The notes beneath the pieces are model-generated. The model was not told the origin of the DNA, searched no databases, and worked only from the letters and a program-made list of their open reading frames with translations. From positions 63,488 to 127,487 of the forward strand of contig NW_003151770.1 of NCBI RefSeq assembly GCF_000003605.2: DNA of 64,000 nt, given 5' to 3'. The DNA is from Saccoglossus kowalevskii (Eukaryota > Hemichordata > Enteropneusta > Harrimaniidae). Made by a program: the position numbers and the translations under genes. This document shows positions 26,143 to 41,100 of the stretch, piece by piece. The stretch's first letter is position 1. Every line of letters begins with the position of its first letter.

Positions 26143-29100
26143 CTAGTAATAAAGAACATAAATCTGTTTGTATACAACGATAGATTACTGCATATTTATT
26201 TACATTTCAAAACATTTCTAAGACAAGTAAAAGTAGATTGTAAATCGGAACGGTAAGACGTGTCAGTAGAAACATATTTTTGCTCTATAAGCAGAATAAT
26301 AATTGAAAGTTCCAGCATCTTTTCTGTCATTCAAAATCAATCATCAATAACAACTATCTCTTACGTACAATATCCAGGGCAACGTAGTGTAAGCAATGTT
26401 ATAGTTATAGTGAGTGATTCAAATGTACATGTCGAAAAAAATCCGGACACACACACCAAAACAAGACAAGAGCAGAGGCCTTTGAATAGTGATACAAAAC
26501 GTAAATATTTATACGTGAAGTCTTGCTAGTAAGAAAGTACCCGAAAGAATAACTCCATTAATGATGTGGGTGTGACAGTGGAAGTAAAAATAACATTACT
26601 CCATCTAGTGCTGTGGGCATGACAGTGCCAGGAAGAATAACCCCATTAGTGTTATAGGTGTGACAGTGCCAGTAAAAATAACATTACTCCATCTAGTGCT
26701 GTGGGCATGACAGTACAGGTTAGAATAACTCCATTAGTCTTGTAGGTGTTATAGTGCAAGTAAGAATAACTCCATTAGTGTTGTATGTGTGACAGTGCCA
26801 GAAAGAATAACCCCATTAGTGTTGTAGGTGTGACAGTGCAAGTAAGAATAACTCCATTAGGGTTATAGGTGTGACAGTTCCAGTGAGAATAACTCCATTA
26901 GTGTTGTGGTTGTGACAGTGCAAGTAAGAATAACCTCATTAGTGTTGTAGGTGTGACAGTGCCAGCAAGAATAACTCCATTAGTGTTGTAGGTGTGACAG
27001 TGCCAGTAAGAATAACCCCACTAGTGTTGTAGGTGTGACGGTGCAAGTAAGAATAACTCCATTAGTGTTGTAGGTGTGACAGTGCCAGTAAGAATAACTC
27101 TATTAGTGTTGTAGGTGTGACAGTGCAAGTAAGAATAACTTCATTAGTGTTGTAGGTGTGACAGTGCCAGTAAGAATAACTCCATTAGTGTTGTAGGTGT
27201 GACAGTGCCAGTAAGAATAACTCCATTAGCGTTGTAGGTGTGACAGTGCCTGTAAGAATAACTCCAGTAGTGTTGTAGGTGTGACAGTGCAAGTAAGAAT
27301 AACTCCAGTAGTGTTTGTAGGTGTGACAGTGCAAGTAAGAATAACTCCATTAGTGATTGTAGGTGTGACAGTGCCAGTAAGAATAACTCCAGTAGTGTTG
27401 TAGGTGTGACAGTGCAAGTAAAAATAACTCCATTAGTGTTGTAGGCGTTACAGTGCCAGTAAAAATGACTCCACTAGTGTTAGAGGTGTGACAGTGCAAG
27501 TAAGAATAACTCCATTAGTGATTGTAGGTGTGACAGTGCCAGTAAGAATAACTCCAGTAGTGTTGTAGGTGTGACACTGCAAGTAAGAATAACTCCAGTA
27601 GTGTTGTAGGTGTGACAGTGCAAGTAAGAATAACTCCATTAGTGTTGTAGGTGTGACAGTGCCAGTAAGAATAACTCCACTAGTGTTATAGGTGTGACAG
27701 TGCCAGTAAGAATAACTCCACTAGTGTTGTAGATGTGATAGTGCCAGTAAGAATAACTCCATTAGTGTTGTATGGATGACAGTGCAAGTAAGAATAACTC
27801 CATTAGTGTTGTAGGTGTGACAGTGCAAGTAAGAATAACTTCATTAGTGTTGTAGGTGTGACAGTGCAAGTAAGAATAACTCCATTAGTGATTGTGGGTA
27901 AGACAGTGCCAGTAAGAATAACTCCACTAGTGTTGTAGATGTGACAGTGCCAGTAAGAATAACTCCATTAGTGTTGTATGGATGACAGTGCAAGTAAGAA
28001 TAACTCCATTAGTGTTGTAGTTGTGACAGTGCAAGTAAGAATAACTCCATTAGTGTTGTAGGTGTGACAGTGCAAGTAAGAAAAACTCCATTAGTGTTGT
28101 AGTTGTGACAGTGCAAGTAAGAATAACTCCATTAGTGTTGTAGGTGTGACAATGCAAGTAAGAATAACTCCATTAGTGTTGTAAGTGTGACGGTGCCAAT
28201 AAGAATAACTTCATTAGTGTTGTAGGTGTGACAGTGCAAGTAAGAATAACTCCATTAGTGTTATAGCTGTGACAGTGCAAGTAAGAATAACTCCATTTGT
28301 GATTGTGGGTAAGACAGTGTAAGTAAGAATAACTCCATTAGTGTTGTAAGTGTGACGGTGCCAGTAAGAATAACTCCATTAGTGTTGTAGGTGTGACAGT
28401 GCAAGTAAAAATAACTCCATTAGTGTTGTAGGCGTTACAGTGACAGTAAGAATGACTCCACTAATGTTATAGGTGTGACAGTGCAAGTAAGTATAACTCC
28501 ATTAGTGATTGTGGGTGTGACAGTGCCAGTAAGAATAACTCCATTAGTGTTGTAGGTGTGACAGTGCCAGTAAGAATAACTCCATTAGTGTTGTAGGTGT
28601 GACAGTGCAAGTAAGAATAACTCCATTAGTGTTGTAGGCGTTACAGTGCCAGTAAGAATGACTCCACTAATGTTATAGGTGTGACAGTGCAAGTAAGTAT
28701 AACTCCATTAGTGATTGTGGGTGTGACAGTGCCAGTAAGAATAACTCCATTAGTGTTGTAGGTGTGACAGTGCCAGTAAGAATAACTCCATTAGTGTTGT
28801 AGGTGTGACAGTGCAAGTAAGAATAACTCCATTAGTGTTGTAGGCGTTACAGTGCCAGTAAGAATGACTCCACTAGTGTTATAGGTGTGACAGTGCAAGT
28901 AAAAATAACTCCATTAGTGATTGTGGGTGTGACGGTGCCAGTAAGAATAACTCCATTAGTGTTGTAGGTGTGACAGTGCCAGTAAGAATAACTCCATTAG
29001 TGTTGTAGGTGTGACAGTGCAAGTAAGAATAACTCGACTAGTGTTGTAGGTGTGACAGTGCAAGTATGAATAACTTCATTAGTGTTGTAGGTGTGACAGT

Positions 29101-32100
29101 GCCAGTAAGAATAACTCCATTAGTGTTGTAGGTGTGACAGTGCAAGTAAGAATAACTCGACTAGTGTTGTAGGTGTGACAGTGCAAGTAAGAATAACTCG
29201 ACTAGTGTTGTAGGTGTGACAGTCCAAGTATGAATAAATCCATTAGTGTTGTAGGTGTGACAGTGCAAGTAAAAGTAACTCCATTAGTGTTGTAGGTGTG
29301 ACAGTGCCAGTAAGAATAACTCCATTACTGTTGTAGGTGTGACTGTGTAAGTAAGAATAAATCCATTAGTAATTGTGGGTAAGACAGTGCAAGTAAGAAT
29401 AACTCCGTTAGTGTTGTAAGTGTGACGGTGCCAGTAAGAATAACTCCATTAGTGTTGTAGGTGTGACTATGTAAGTAAAGATAACTCCATTAATGATTGT
29501 GGGTAAGACAGTGCCAGTAAGAATAACTTCATTAGTGTCGTATGTATGACAGTGCCAGTAAGAATAACTCCATTAGTGTCGTATGTATGACAGTGCCAGT
29601 AAGAATAACTCCATTACTGTTGTAGGTGTGACTGTGTAAGTAAGAATAACTCCATTAGTGATTGTGGGTAAGACAGTGCCAGTAAGAATAACTCCATTAA
29701 TGTCGTATGTATGACAGTGCCAGTAAGAATAACTCCATTAGTGTTGTATGTATGGCAGTGTCAGTAAGAATAACTCCATTAGTGTTGTAGGTGTGACAGT
29801 GCCTGTAAGAATAACTCCAGTAGTGTTGTAGGTGTGACAGTGCAAGTAAGAATAACTCCATTAGTGATTGTAGGTGTGACAGTGCCAGTAAGAATAACTC
29901 CAGTAGTGTTGTAGGTGTGACAGTGCAAGTAAAAATAACTCCATTAGTGTTGTAGGCGTTACAGTGCCAGTAAGAATGACTCTACTAGTGTTATAGGTGT
30001 GACAGTGCAAGTAAGAATAACTCCATTAGTGATTGTAGGTGTGACAGTGCAAGTAAGAATAACTCCATTAGTGATTGTGGGTAAGACACTGCCAGTAAGA
30101 ATAACTCCACTAGTGTTGTAGATGTGACAGTGCCAGTAAGAATAACTCCATTAGTGTTGTATGGATGACAGTGCAAGTAAGAATAACTCCATTAGTGTTG
30201 TAGGTGTGACAGTGCAAGTAAGAATAACTCCATTAGTGTTGTAGGTGTGACAGTGCAAGTAAGAATAACTCCATTAGTGATTGAGGGTAAGACAGTGCCA
30301 GTAAGAATAACTCCACTAGTGTTGTAGGTGTGACAGTGCCAGTAAGAATAACTCCATTAGTGTTGTATGGATGACAGTGCAAGTAAGAATAACTCCATTA
30401 GTGTTGTAGTTGTGACAGTGCAAGTAAGAATAACTCCATTAGTGTTGTAGGTGTGACAGTGCAAGTAAGAATAACTCCATTAGTGTTGTAGTTGTGACAG
30501 TGCAAGTAAGAATAACTCCATTAGTGTTGTAGGTGTGACAGTGCCAGTAAGAATAACTCCATTAGTGTTATAGCTGTGACAGTGCAAGTAAGAATAACTC
30601 CATTTGTGATTGTGGGTAAGACAGTGTAAGTAAGAATAACTCCATTAGTGTTGTAAGTGTGACGGTGCCAGTAAGAATAACTCCATTAGTGTTGTAGGTG
30701 TGACAGTGCAAGTAAAAATAACTCCATTAGTGTTGTAGGCATTACAGTGCCAGTAAGAATGACTCCCCTAGTGTTATAGGTGTGACAGTGCAAGTAAGAA
30801 TAACTCCATTAGTGATTGTGGGTGTGACGGTGCCAGTAAGAATAACTCCATTAGTGTTGTAGGTGTGACAGTGCCAGTAAGAATAACTCCATTAGTGTTG
30901 TAGGTGTGACAGTGCAAGTAAGAATAACTCGACTAGTGTTGTAGGTGTGACAGTGCAAGTATGAATAACTTCATTAGTGTTGTAGGTGTGACAGTGCAAG
31001 TAAGAATAACTCCATTAGTGTTGTAGGTGTGACAGTGCAAGTAAGAATAACTCCAGTAGTGTTGTAGGTGTGACAGTGCAAGTAAAAGTAACTCCATTAG
31101 TGTTGTAGGTGTGACAGTGCCAGTAAGAATAACTCCATTACTGTTATAGGTGTGACTGTGTAAGTAAGAATAACTCCATTAGTAATTGTGGGTAAGACAG
31201 TGCAAGTAAGAATAACTCCAGTAGTGTTGTAGGTGTGACAGTGCAAGTAAAAATAACTCCATTAGTGTTGTAGGCGTTACAGTGCCAGTAAGAATAACTC
31301 CACTAGTATTATAGGTGTGACAGTGCAAGTAAGAATAACTCCATTAGTGATTGTAGGTGTGACAGTGCCAGTAAGAATAACTCCAGAAGTGTTGTAGGTG
31401 TGACACTGCAAGTAAGAATAACTCCATTAGTGTTGTAAGTGTGACGGTGCCAATAAGAATAACTCCATTAGTGTTGTAGGTGTGACAGTGCAAGTAAGAA
31501 TAACTCCATTAGTGTTATAGCTGTGACAATGCAAGTAAGAATAACTTCATTTGTGATTGTGGGTAAGACAGTGTAAGTAAGAATAACTCCATTAGTGTTG
31601 TAAGAGTGACGGTGCCAGTAAGAATAACTCCATTAGTGTTGTAGGTGTGACTATGTAAGTAAGGATAACTCCATTAATGATTGTGGGTAAGACAGTGCCA
31701 GTAAGAATAACTTCATTAGTTTCGTATGTATGACAGTGCCAGTAAGAATAACTCCATTAGTGTCGTATGTATGACAGTGCCAGTAAGAATAACTCCATTA
31801 CTGTTGTAGGTGTGACTGTGTAAGTAAAAATAACTCCATTAGTGATTGTGGGTAAGACAGTGCCAGTAAGAATAACTCCATTAATGTCGTATGTATGACA
31901 GTGCCAGTAAGAATACCTCCATTAGTGTTGTGGGTGTGACGGTGCCAGTATGAATAACTCCACTAGTGTTGTAGGTGTGACGGTGCCAGTAAGAATAACT
32001 CCATTGGTGTTGTATGTGTGACAGTGCAAGTAAGAATAACTCCATTAGTGTTGTAGGTGTGACAGTGCCAGTAAGAATAACTCCATTAGTGTTGTAGGTG

Positions 32101-35100
32101 TGACGGTGCCAGTAAGAATAACTCCATTAGTGTTGTAGGTGTGACAGTGCAAGTATAAATAACTTCATTAGTTTTGTAGGTGTGACAGTGCCAGTAAGAA
32201 TAACTCCATTAGTGTTGTAGGTGTGACAGTGCAAGTAAGAATAACTCGACTAGTGTTGTAGGTGTGACAGTGCAAGTATGAATAACTCCATTAGTGTTGT
32301 AGGTGTGACAGTGCAAGTAAGAATAACCCGACTAGTGTTGTAAGTGTGACGGTGCCAGTAAGAATAACTCCATTAGTGTTGTAAGTGTGACGGTGCCAGT
32401 AAGAATAACTCCATTAGTGTTGTAGGTGTGACAGTGCAAGTATGAATAACTTCATTAGTGTTGTAGGTGTGACAGTGCCAGTAAGAATAACTCCATTAGT
32501 GTTGTAGGTGTGACAGTGCAAGTAAGAATAACTCGACTAGTGTTGTAGGTGTGACAGTGCAAGTATGAATAACTCCATTAGTGTTGTAGGTGTGACAGTG
32601 CAAGTAAGAATAACTCGACTAGTGTTGTAGGTGTGACAGTGCAAATATGAATAACTTCATTAGTGTTGTAGGTGTGACAGTGCAAGTAAGAATAACTCCA
32701 TTAGTGTTGTAGGTGTGACAGTGCCAGTAAGAATAACTCCATTGGTGTTGTAGTTGTGACAGTGCAAGTAAGCATAACTCCATTAGTGTTGTAGGTGTGA
32801 CAGTGCAAGTATGAATAACTCCATTAGTGCTGTGAGTGTGGCGGTTGATATAGTGGCAGAGGAATCCGTTTCTAATGTGTTTTTTACAGAATTGATGATT
32901 AAATTGTTTTGATGTATTTACCCGTGACAGTTCTTTTTTAAATGCTCGATTTTGTACTTCAGCTCTGAAAAGACGTTCGCGGAAATCCTGCCTTTCACTG
33001 CATAGGAATCTTCGAGTTCTACCTTTGACCTCAAGGCCCGTTGACAAGGTAACATGGTCTCTGTCTTTACCGCCCGTTCTTTTCATTGCATAGATCTGTA
33101 TGTAGGAGGTTGGAAGATATAATTATGTTGCGAGTATAAAAATGTTAAACATGTCTAGATATACACTAGTGATTTTATTATCCATTTAACTGATGACTGA
33201 TTGCTATATGTTGATTCACACTGACCATGGATGATTTTTATGTATCTGGTAATATGTGACGTCCATCTTGTTATTGTTATCGCAGGCAAATAGATAGACG
33301 TTTCCGTAATATACGAAACGTGTTGTAGTGATGTGAACAATGGCGAGACGCTTTGCCGTGTAGTCGTGAGTTAGAATCCCATTATGAGTGTTCGTAATGT
33401 GTCTGTAATTTATATTCATTGTTATATGTTTCCACAATAAACATTGCGATGCATATTGTACTCGTCCTTGTCTCCTAGTATATATGTGTGCATCATGTTG
33501 TTTTAGCGACATTTGATGACGTATTCGGTTTAGGCAGTAAACACGCGCACATAACTCCTAGAGGTTTGAACGCAAATACTATCACTGGCAGGGACAATAG
33601 TTTTTCATAAATGTGTAGGTGTTGCATAATCAAGGCTTATCACTTATAATACAAATGAACAATTGATGATCGTACCTTTGGTAGAAATAATAAACATAAT
33701 GTGTTTGTTGTTGATATTAAGATAAACGTGGAGATGACTAAGAAGGTTGTAGTGACTTGTTGACCTGTGCCGATCACATTCGAGATAATGACCGTGATAA
33801 TGCTCATTAGCATAACATTGTAAACACTCATCCCGATATATTGGGAGTCATTCAAAGCTTCAATTTTCACTTTTCTTGTTTCCCAAGCAAGGAATGCCCC
33901 AAATAACAGAAGTAATCCTTTGTAGGCGTATAGTATTCCCAGCCATATGTCCATGCGATTGCAAGTGCACTGTTCAATAATTGGAATGTAGAGGATATCG
34001 TCTTCGTCTCGAGTCTGTGGACGAGTGAAAACAACGTGTTACGTCCAAGAATTGCTAACTGGTGGTTTGCTTAGAGCAGACACCGTAGTTGTCGTGTGAT
34101 ATATAGGGAAGATATTGATGGGGAAAGAACCTCAGAAAATCACATCTAATAGGAATGTTTGGACAATCAGACATACATGTAAACTATAATTTGTACTTGT
34201 AAATTACTGTTAAAACACAATATTTTCGTTGAAATCATTGTTTCAGAAACCTACCGTTGATGGCAGTATTTGTTCTTTCATATGTAGGGGATCCATACAA
34301 ATCCAAATAACGAGTACAATCGTATCGAAGACGAACAGGCACGTGACCATAAGAAATAAACGAGACTCTTGTAGCATCTGCAATATTCAAAAACAACATC
34401 AGACCCAATGTGAATGTGCTGCCCCGAACAGGGATATATTATCGGTGCATCGTTTATCAGAGGAGATCAACAAATTGTTAGTGTTAAAATTATGGTTGCT
34501 GAGGTGTGATGGACGCCTTTCAGTAAAGTCACAAACTGGCATTCATTCCCATTTTTCAAGTTTGGCGGAGAAAATAGTAAAACGTGTGTTGGGAGATGGG
34601 TCACTTACCTTTGTTCGAAGGACGCCGCTGGCGGCACGTGTAAATATATGGTAAACACGATATGTTTTGATAAATAACGAGCCAAATGCCAGTGAAAATC
34701 CAGCAGCTAATAAGAACGCTCGAACCTAGGGAATAAATACGAAATGTTTTTTTTATTGTGCAAGCATATAAAAGATTCGGAAATGTGGTTGTATTACATG
34801 CGCTCCGCAGTCGACGAAATGCGTACAATCTGATGCGAGGAAAAAAAGGCGCTGTACGGCGATTGGGATTTAATGTATATGTGTACTGTGCTATTGCCAA
34901 TACTGGTAGTTCATTTCATTTGTACTAGTACCCGTATGTAAGCGACCCGGAAATTGACGACTTACCGAACAAAGTACTGTGAGTATCGTGGTATTCTTCA
35001 CAATCGTAGAGTTCAGTCCCAACAAAATAAGACATAGATACACTAAAATACTCCCGATTATCACAAGATTATTCAAATTAGGACTAGATAGTTTGATGAA

Positions 35101-38100
35101 TCTGAAAATATAGACAAGTGTTTGTTTGTTTGGTTGTTTGTTTGTTTGTTTTCGGTTACTCATAATCTCAATAAAATAATGACTTGTAAAAAAATACCGG
35201 AATCTGTCATCAAATTCTTATTATTATGTGTGGCCACAGAATGTTTATCATGAATAATCTGGTACGAATTTGACGCATGCCAGACGTGTAGGTAATGTGC
35301 CTATGTTGCGCCCTCTTACGGCGGTTTCAAATCGCTGATGAACGTAGATGAATACTTACTTGGTGTTTCTGTATCTAAGATTGAACAACAGGAACAATAT
35401 GGAAATGAGTACGCCCCCTATCGACATGAGTGTAATGCAGGTGAATGCGATGCCATCTATATGAACTATCTCCTCGATCACCAACAGTCGGTCACGTGGT
35501 ACTTTTCCATCTAAATGAGAGAGTACGTGTTTTTTTCATTACTGGTAAATGATTTGAAAAATTAGGAATCGAATATTTTGACTGATTCAAGGTCAAATAT
35601 TGCCAGTCGACATACCTGCATTATCGTACACAAAATCACCCGGCGGCTATTTTCATTCAGTTGTACAGAAATATTTTTCGACATATATCTATTTTGTGAA
35701 ATCTCACAACACATGAACAGTTATTCTGACCACATATACCGGTAAAGCCGTACTGAGTCTCTTTCCCACCCGGTTTCAACTTTACAAAGGCATTTATACG
35801 AGACATGTTGTATGAGCTTCGTTGTATCTTACCTTGCCAAAGAATTGGAACGCAGTCTGTCGCGTTGAAATCCAAATATTCTGTCAAAGGGTTGTAAATG
35901 GCGATTCTCTTCATTTTACCGTCTGCAAACAAAATATCTTCATTTATATTTAGCTGCACAAACTGTAATACGTCATGAGATAGTACGATCATGATAATGG
36001 CGTATGAGTATTGAATGGTACGGCAATCAGTAAGTAATCGGTTTACAGGTATATTTATTGCGTTTCAAGACCTCTAGCCCAAATTCAAAACACAATTAAT
36101 AACATGAACACGTTAAAAATTTGGTTCGATTTTTACGTTACGCGATATCTCACATGTATGGCATAGCTCCATGGATAAATAAAACAACGTTCCTCAAAAC
36201 TGTCTTCCGTATCATAAAACCAGTAGATAACAACAGCCAAGGGAATTTGCAAATATTACGTTGAATAAAAAGAAGAGGGATTAATTATCGGCATCACTAA
36301 ACAGAATGTGATATTCAACCTCTCTAAGTATAGTAGACCGGTCGTCAAGGCAATACAGAGCAATAAAGAGCATAGGAAACACGCCAAGCTTTTAATTATC
36401 TTTAAATCACAAGTCGGAGATAAAATTATTTACAGGTTTAAGTGTGCTCTCAAAGTCGGCGTAAGAGCGTATGGCTTTGCAAGAAAGGCAATACGACGGC
36501 GTAGTTGGACGTTACTTTCAAATGCGCCACGCAAATATGTGCTGCATGACATCATGTTATGACAATTTACCTTGGTTTTGGTCAAAGACGGTGATACTTT
36601 CTCTGTCTGCTCCATTGAACGTTATGTGTCCCTGTAAAACAGAGACAATTGCATGATTCCTAGCCCCATCACGGTGGTTTGAGTTCTAGAACTAAATATA
36701 TGTCGTTAAAGTCTTTTTCGCATATTTTAGACATCAACATTCTTATCAAACTCTCCAATCAGGATTTAAAACATTCAATGAACCAAAACACCACGATTTA
36801 ACGTGTAGATGCAATGAGAGACGTTGGTTATAACAACTTACCGAAATGCCAACAAAACTTAGATGCGACAGAATGCTTTTAATTTTGTCTCGGAGATAAC
36901 TGTTACGGTACTGAGCTTGCTCCAGAGAGCTCGTTGTTCTATTCACTTTAGTCACGTTCTCCTCGGACAGGGTTTTCATGATTAATCCAATGGCCCAAAC
37001 TGCGTCGTATGTTTGCGGAGCGTATGTCGTTAAGCCTTCGCCATGTTCAATTAACAACTCCTCGAATTGATTCGGTGTCTGCGGAAGTAAAATAAAACAA
37101 AATTATTAGAGGTTTAGCAGACCCAAATTATAATTCTCTACAAGTTACGCAGTATGATTTGGATTTTGAGTACACAACAGCACATTTTTTTACGCTTTGT
37201 TAAACGTCACAAGGCACCCCACATCAAACGCGACGCGAAAAGACGACAGCGCCGCCTTATGAATTAACACCATTTATCGCTGTTCAATTTTTCCTTCCAT
37301 TAAAAGTACATATTTGGCAATACTTCAATTTGCAGTTTAATATATACATACATGTATATAGCTATAATGTAAACTCCAAGTGCAGTGAAAGATGTCTCTT
37401 TGGCAATGACAGAACTGCGCATGTTCCTAACTCACCAAACCAGATACCGTTGTACGGTTCTGTATATCTCGATTCAAAGATTCCACCGCTATGTAACCAT
37501 TCAGAGCGTCCTGTAATTCTTCCACAGTGCAGTCCGTGTCATTGTCTGCCATCCACCAATCAGACTGGTACCAACCCACCAGTATCCATATGTATTTACC
37601 GCCATACATCCCACGTTTGTAAGCCTGTACGTAAACAAACATAATATCGGTCGTATTTTCTATTAAAGCATTTTGGATCGTTAGTTTCTCAAAAATGCAT
37701 AGGCTCGATGGTTAATTACGTGATTTTTATCAAAAAAGAATGCCGAATTTGGTCAAATTCAACGAATTGATTCAACCCTACGATTCGTTTGGTTGGAAAA
37801 ATTTGTGATTTTGTCGCTGTTTTGTAAGAATCTGCATTTTGCCTTTCATGTTAACCTGTATTTTTATATTAGGCCGTTATTCAAGATGGCTGCCCAATAT
37901 AGTAACAATAGTATTATATTAAAACGTGTAAGCCAGATGACTGTGCATATGCTGTATTGCCGTGTAATGTCCTTCTTATCGATGGCATGATCTGACGCGA
38001 CAAGAAACATTCAGGGATAATTTACCAACAAAATTACATCTTCGTTTCCACAACGGCATCTTACCTCACAGAAAACACGCCTTGCTTCTTTTTCGAAGAA

Positions 38101-41100
38101 GTTTCCAATGATGACTCTTGCGTCGGCCTCCTGTGTAAAAGACACAAATTGTCATTCCAGCTTAGCAGCCAATCAGCGACGGCCTTACAGTGTACAGTCA
38201 GATGACAATTTCGGTTTCAAATACCCCAGGAAAGTGTTCTATGTTCTTTGTGTAATTAGGTGTTCGTATGCAAGGGATTTTTCCACACAAAAACGACGAA
38301 TTCGATCGAATTTTGTTATCGGTTGGCTCAATATAACCCCAACGGATCTCATTTTTGTGAAAGATTGGTATTTTTGTCCAGATTTGTAGGAATCTGCAAA
38401 ACGCGTTTCACAACGTGTCTCTTATTTAGTTTTATGCTGCATTCAAGATGGCGGCCCCATATAGTAAATATCGTATTTATTTTATTATCACGTGTGCGCC
38501 AGCTGACTGTGGTCATACACTGGATTCACATCGCAAATGTTGGTGGCAGTATTGTAATGCAATCACTGACTGAGTACACTATTCAACCGCAGCCAGTATT
38601 CCACCCGTCTAATAAAAAGTAATATTATTATCACACTGATTAAAGCGGTTCAACCGATTACTCTGTGTCCACCTCAAATGTTTTCTTTACGACGAACATG
38701 CGAATTCGTGGGATTCGGATCACGCGATCAAGCCTTTCGTCACCAAGGCAACATTATTATGAAGTGTCATTCTCCTCAATCAACTAAGGGCGAATTTTCT
38801 ACTTGCTTAAGTATCGTTCTATCCTGATATGATGTGGGTAATAATAAACAGTGGCAATGATGGCTTGGAATAATGAGATGTCGTACCTCGTAACACGCTC
38901 GGTTAACTCATGTACACGATCGTTTCACGTGACTCTATGGAACCAGTAGTTTTTCTGAAACACTCGGTGGCATTCAGACTTCTTTTTAAATGTTTAGTTA
39001 ATTCATTTTGTAATTTGTTCAATCTTATGACACCATAGTAATTTGAAAGTATATCACATTTGTAGCTATTAGTAATACAGTAATAGTAATACAGATATAC
39101 ATCGTTTCTCTAAATATTATGACCTCCGCTCACTAACATGAGCGTTTTTATTTAATAGTGTTATATTTAAATATATATTAAAAACTTTAGTTAATGAGGT
39201 CGACGCAATTAGAAAAATTATAATCCCTTTGACATAAAACTAATATATTACACATTACACAAGACGATAATATGAGGTTATTACGAGGATACCTCAAAGT
39301 ATGCACGAAGAAAGTACAGCGGGAGTATCGACCTCCGCGCAGCGGAGGATCGATGCGACGGCGTACTGTCTGAGTGGTTACTTTGAGGTATCCTCGCAAT
39401 AACCTTACTCTTATACATCTTTTCCCTCCAAGGATACACCATGGGAATGACGAAATACCAAAAGTTTAGAACAGAATCAGCGAACGTCTTTGTGTTGAGT
39501 CCGGTCAAACCCTGTTGTTTGTTTTTATTATTAGAGGGCGCTTACGCGCGTAATCATTCCATATTTGGAATTCACATTTCCTTATATGGTAGGATGAAAA
39601 TACCCCCTAAAATATTGAAAAATTACGACGCGCTGTTATGGCGTTACGGTGACAGATGTATAGTATTTAATTATATTAAACAGTAGAAACAACTCTAACT
39701 AATAAATCAAAAGACCTTAGACAAATGGCCGTTGAAATCTCGTTGAGCGAGAGAGAGCGACGATACTCGTAGTTGTCCGTTAAATAGTGTTCCATTCTCG
39801 TTGTCATTGCGTTCAGCGTTCAAAATATTCCGACTAAATAGATAAAAAGAACAGTAGATGTGATGACGGAGACTTTATCGTATATGTGAGTGTTATTTAA
39901 GTGTGCTCAGCTGAAACAGCTATGTTTCCGATGTTGAATCATTGATGCCATATGCTTGTCGCATTGCGCTGCAGCTCATTATTTTTTTCTGTAAGATCAA
40001 CCCTCACAGTTGTCGTACCGTGTAGTCAATGTTAGGCGACATGTACAACACAGTTTTCTCGGGTATGGAATGACTCACAAAGGACGCCCAATTTCACGGC
40101 CATGCAACAAGACATGTTTCATTATCACAGACGTGCATAGTATCACAAGACAAGCGCACGAATTTGTGTTATTAACAATTTATTAACCAAATTATTTTGG
40201 TCACATGATATTATAACGTGCATTAAATCAATATTTAAACAATTGATTTGCTAAACATAAAAATGATCGTACCACCCGAATACATATCTTGCGCATTGTG
40301 GTACGAATAACAAAGGGACAACTACGGATCTCAGGGAAATCCTAATATAAACTGGTAAGATAGATGATAAAGCACCCAATGGCTAAACATAACGTATCGT
40401 AAACGTGTGTAACTGTCATATCACTTGTGAACATTGCAGTTACGAAAACTATAGTATCCTGTATTATTCATCATTTTCTCGAGAAAAAAAATGCAAAATG
40501 ATCTATCATATTTGGCAAGAACAGAATTTGCATTTGCCGAGCCTCGCCGAATACTAGGAATAACCTATATTTTGCCAGTCAATGTGAAATGGGTATCATG
40601 TTCTCAGGTTGTAATAACAGTACGGATACGATAGTTCGATACGTACGGTTGAAGCGTCACAATTACCACGCAGCGTGCGTTTGAATCTCGTATAAACCAC
40701 AGTCAGAAACTAAATATAAACAAGCAATGTTATTACATGCGTTGTATAGGTCACGTGGGACCCATACCGAACACGACGCGCAACGACTAGTGTGGCGCTC
40801 TTACAATATATTGGTCCGTCCCTCTGCTGCATTATAATGGTTCATGAACTTGCACTTTCAAAGCTTCACAGTGGATACAGCTGTGTAAACCTTGCCAATC
40901 CCTCCACATTGAATGCTACGCTGGTTTGTTATATTGACAATTTATTTTAATTATTTGTATCGGGGAATCAGTGCAATTATTTGTTATACTCCATTTAACC
41001 AATGTGCATATACATGATGTAATGGGTTAAATGACGATAGTGAGACCAATAATAATAATTATAATAATAATTTTGGTGCAACCAAATATTTATCGCTTCC

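Noticed and set aside
27144-27639. Minus-strand ORFs with repeated ELFLLALSHLQ peptides
   Set aside because: These are translations of the 41-bp intronic minisatellite; three frames cycle through the same unit and no start or splice context supports a gene.
33280-33420. Match of about 50 bp to 56030-56110 (words acggcaaagcg and aactcac)
   Set aside because: It is probably another dispersed repeat, but the similarity is too short and patchy to define an element.
34229-34654. 141-residue plus-strand ORF
   Set aside because: It is antisense to the helix 3 and helix 4 exons of the GABBR2-like gene, which have family matches and splice borders.
38260-38622. 120-residue plus-strand ORF
   Set aside because: It lies inside repeat family A and is not conserved in the other copies.
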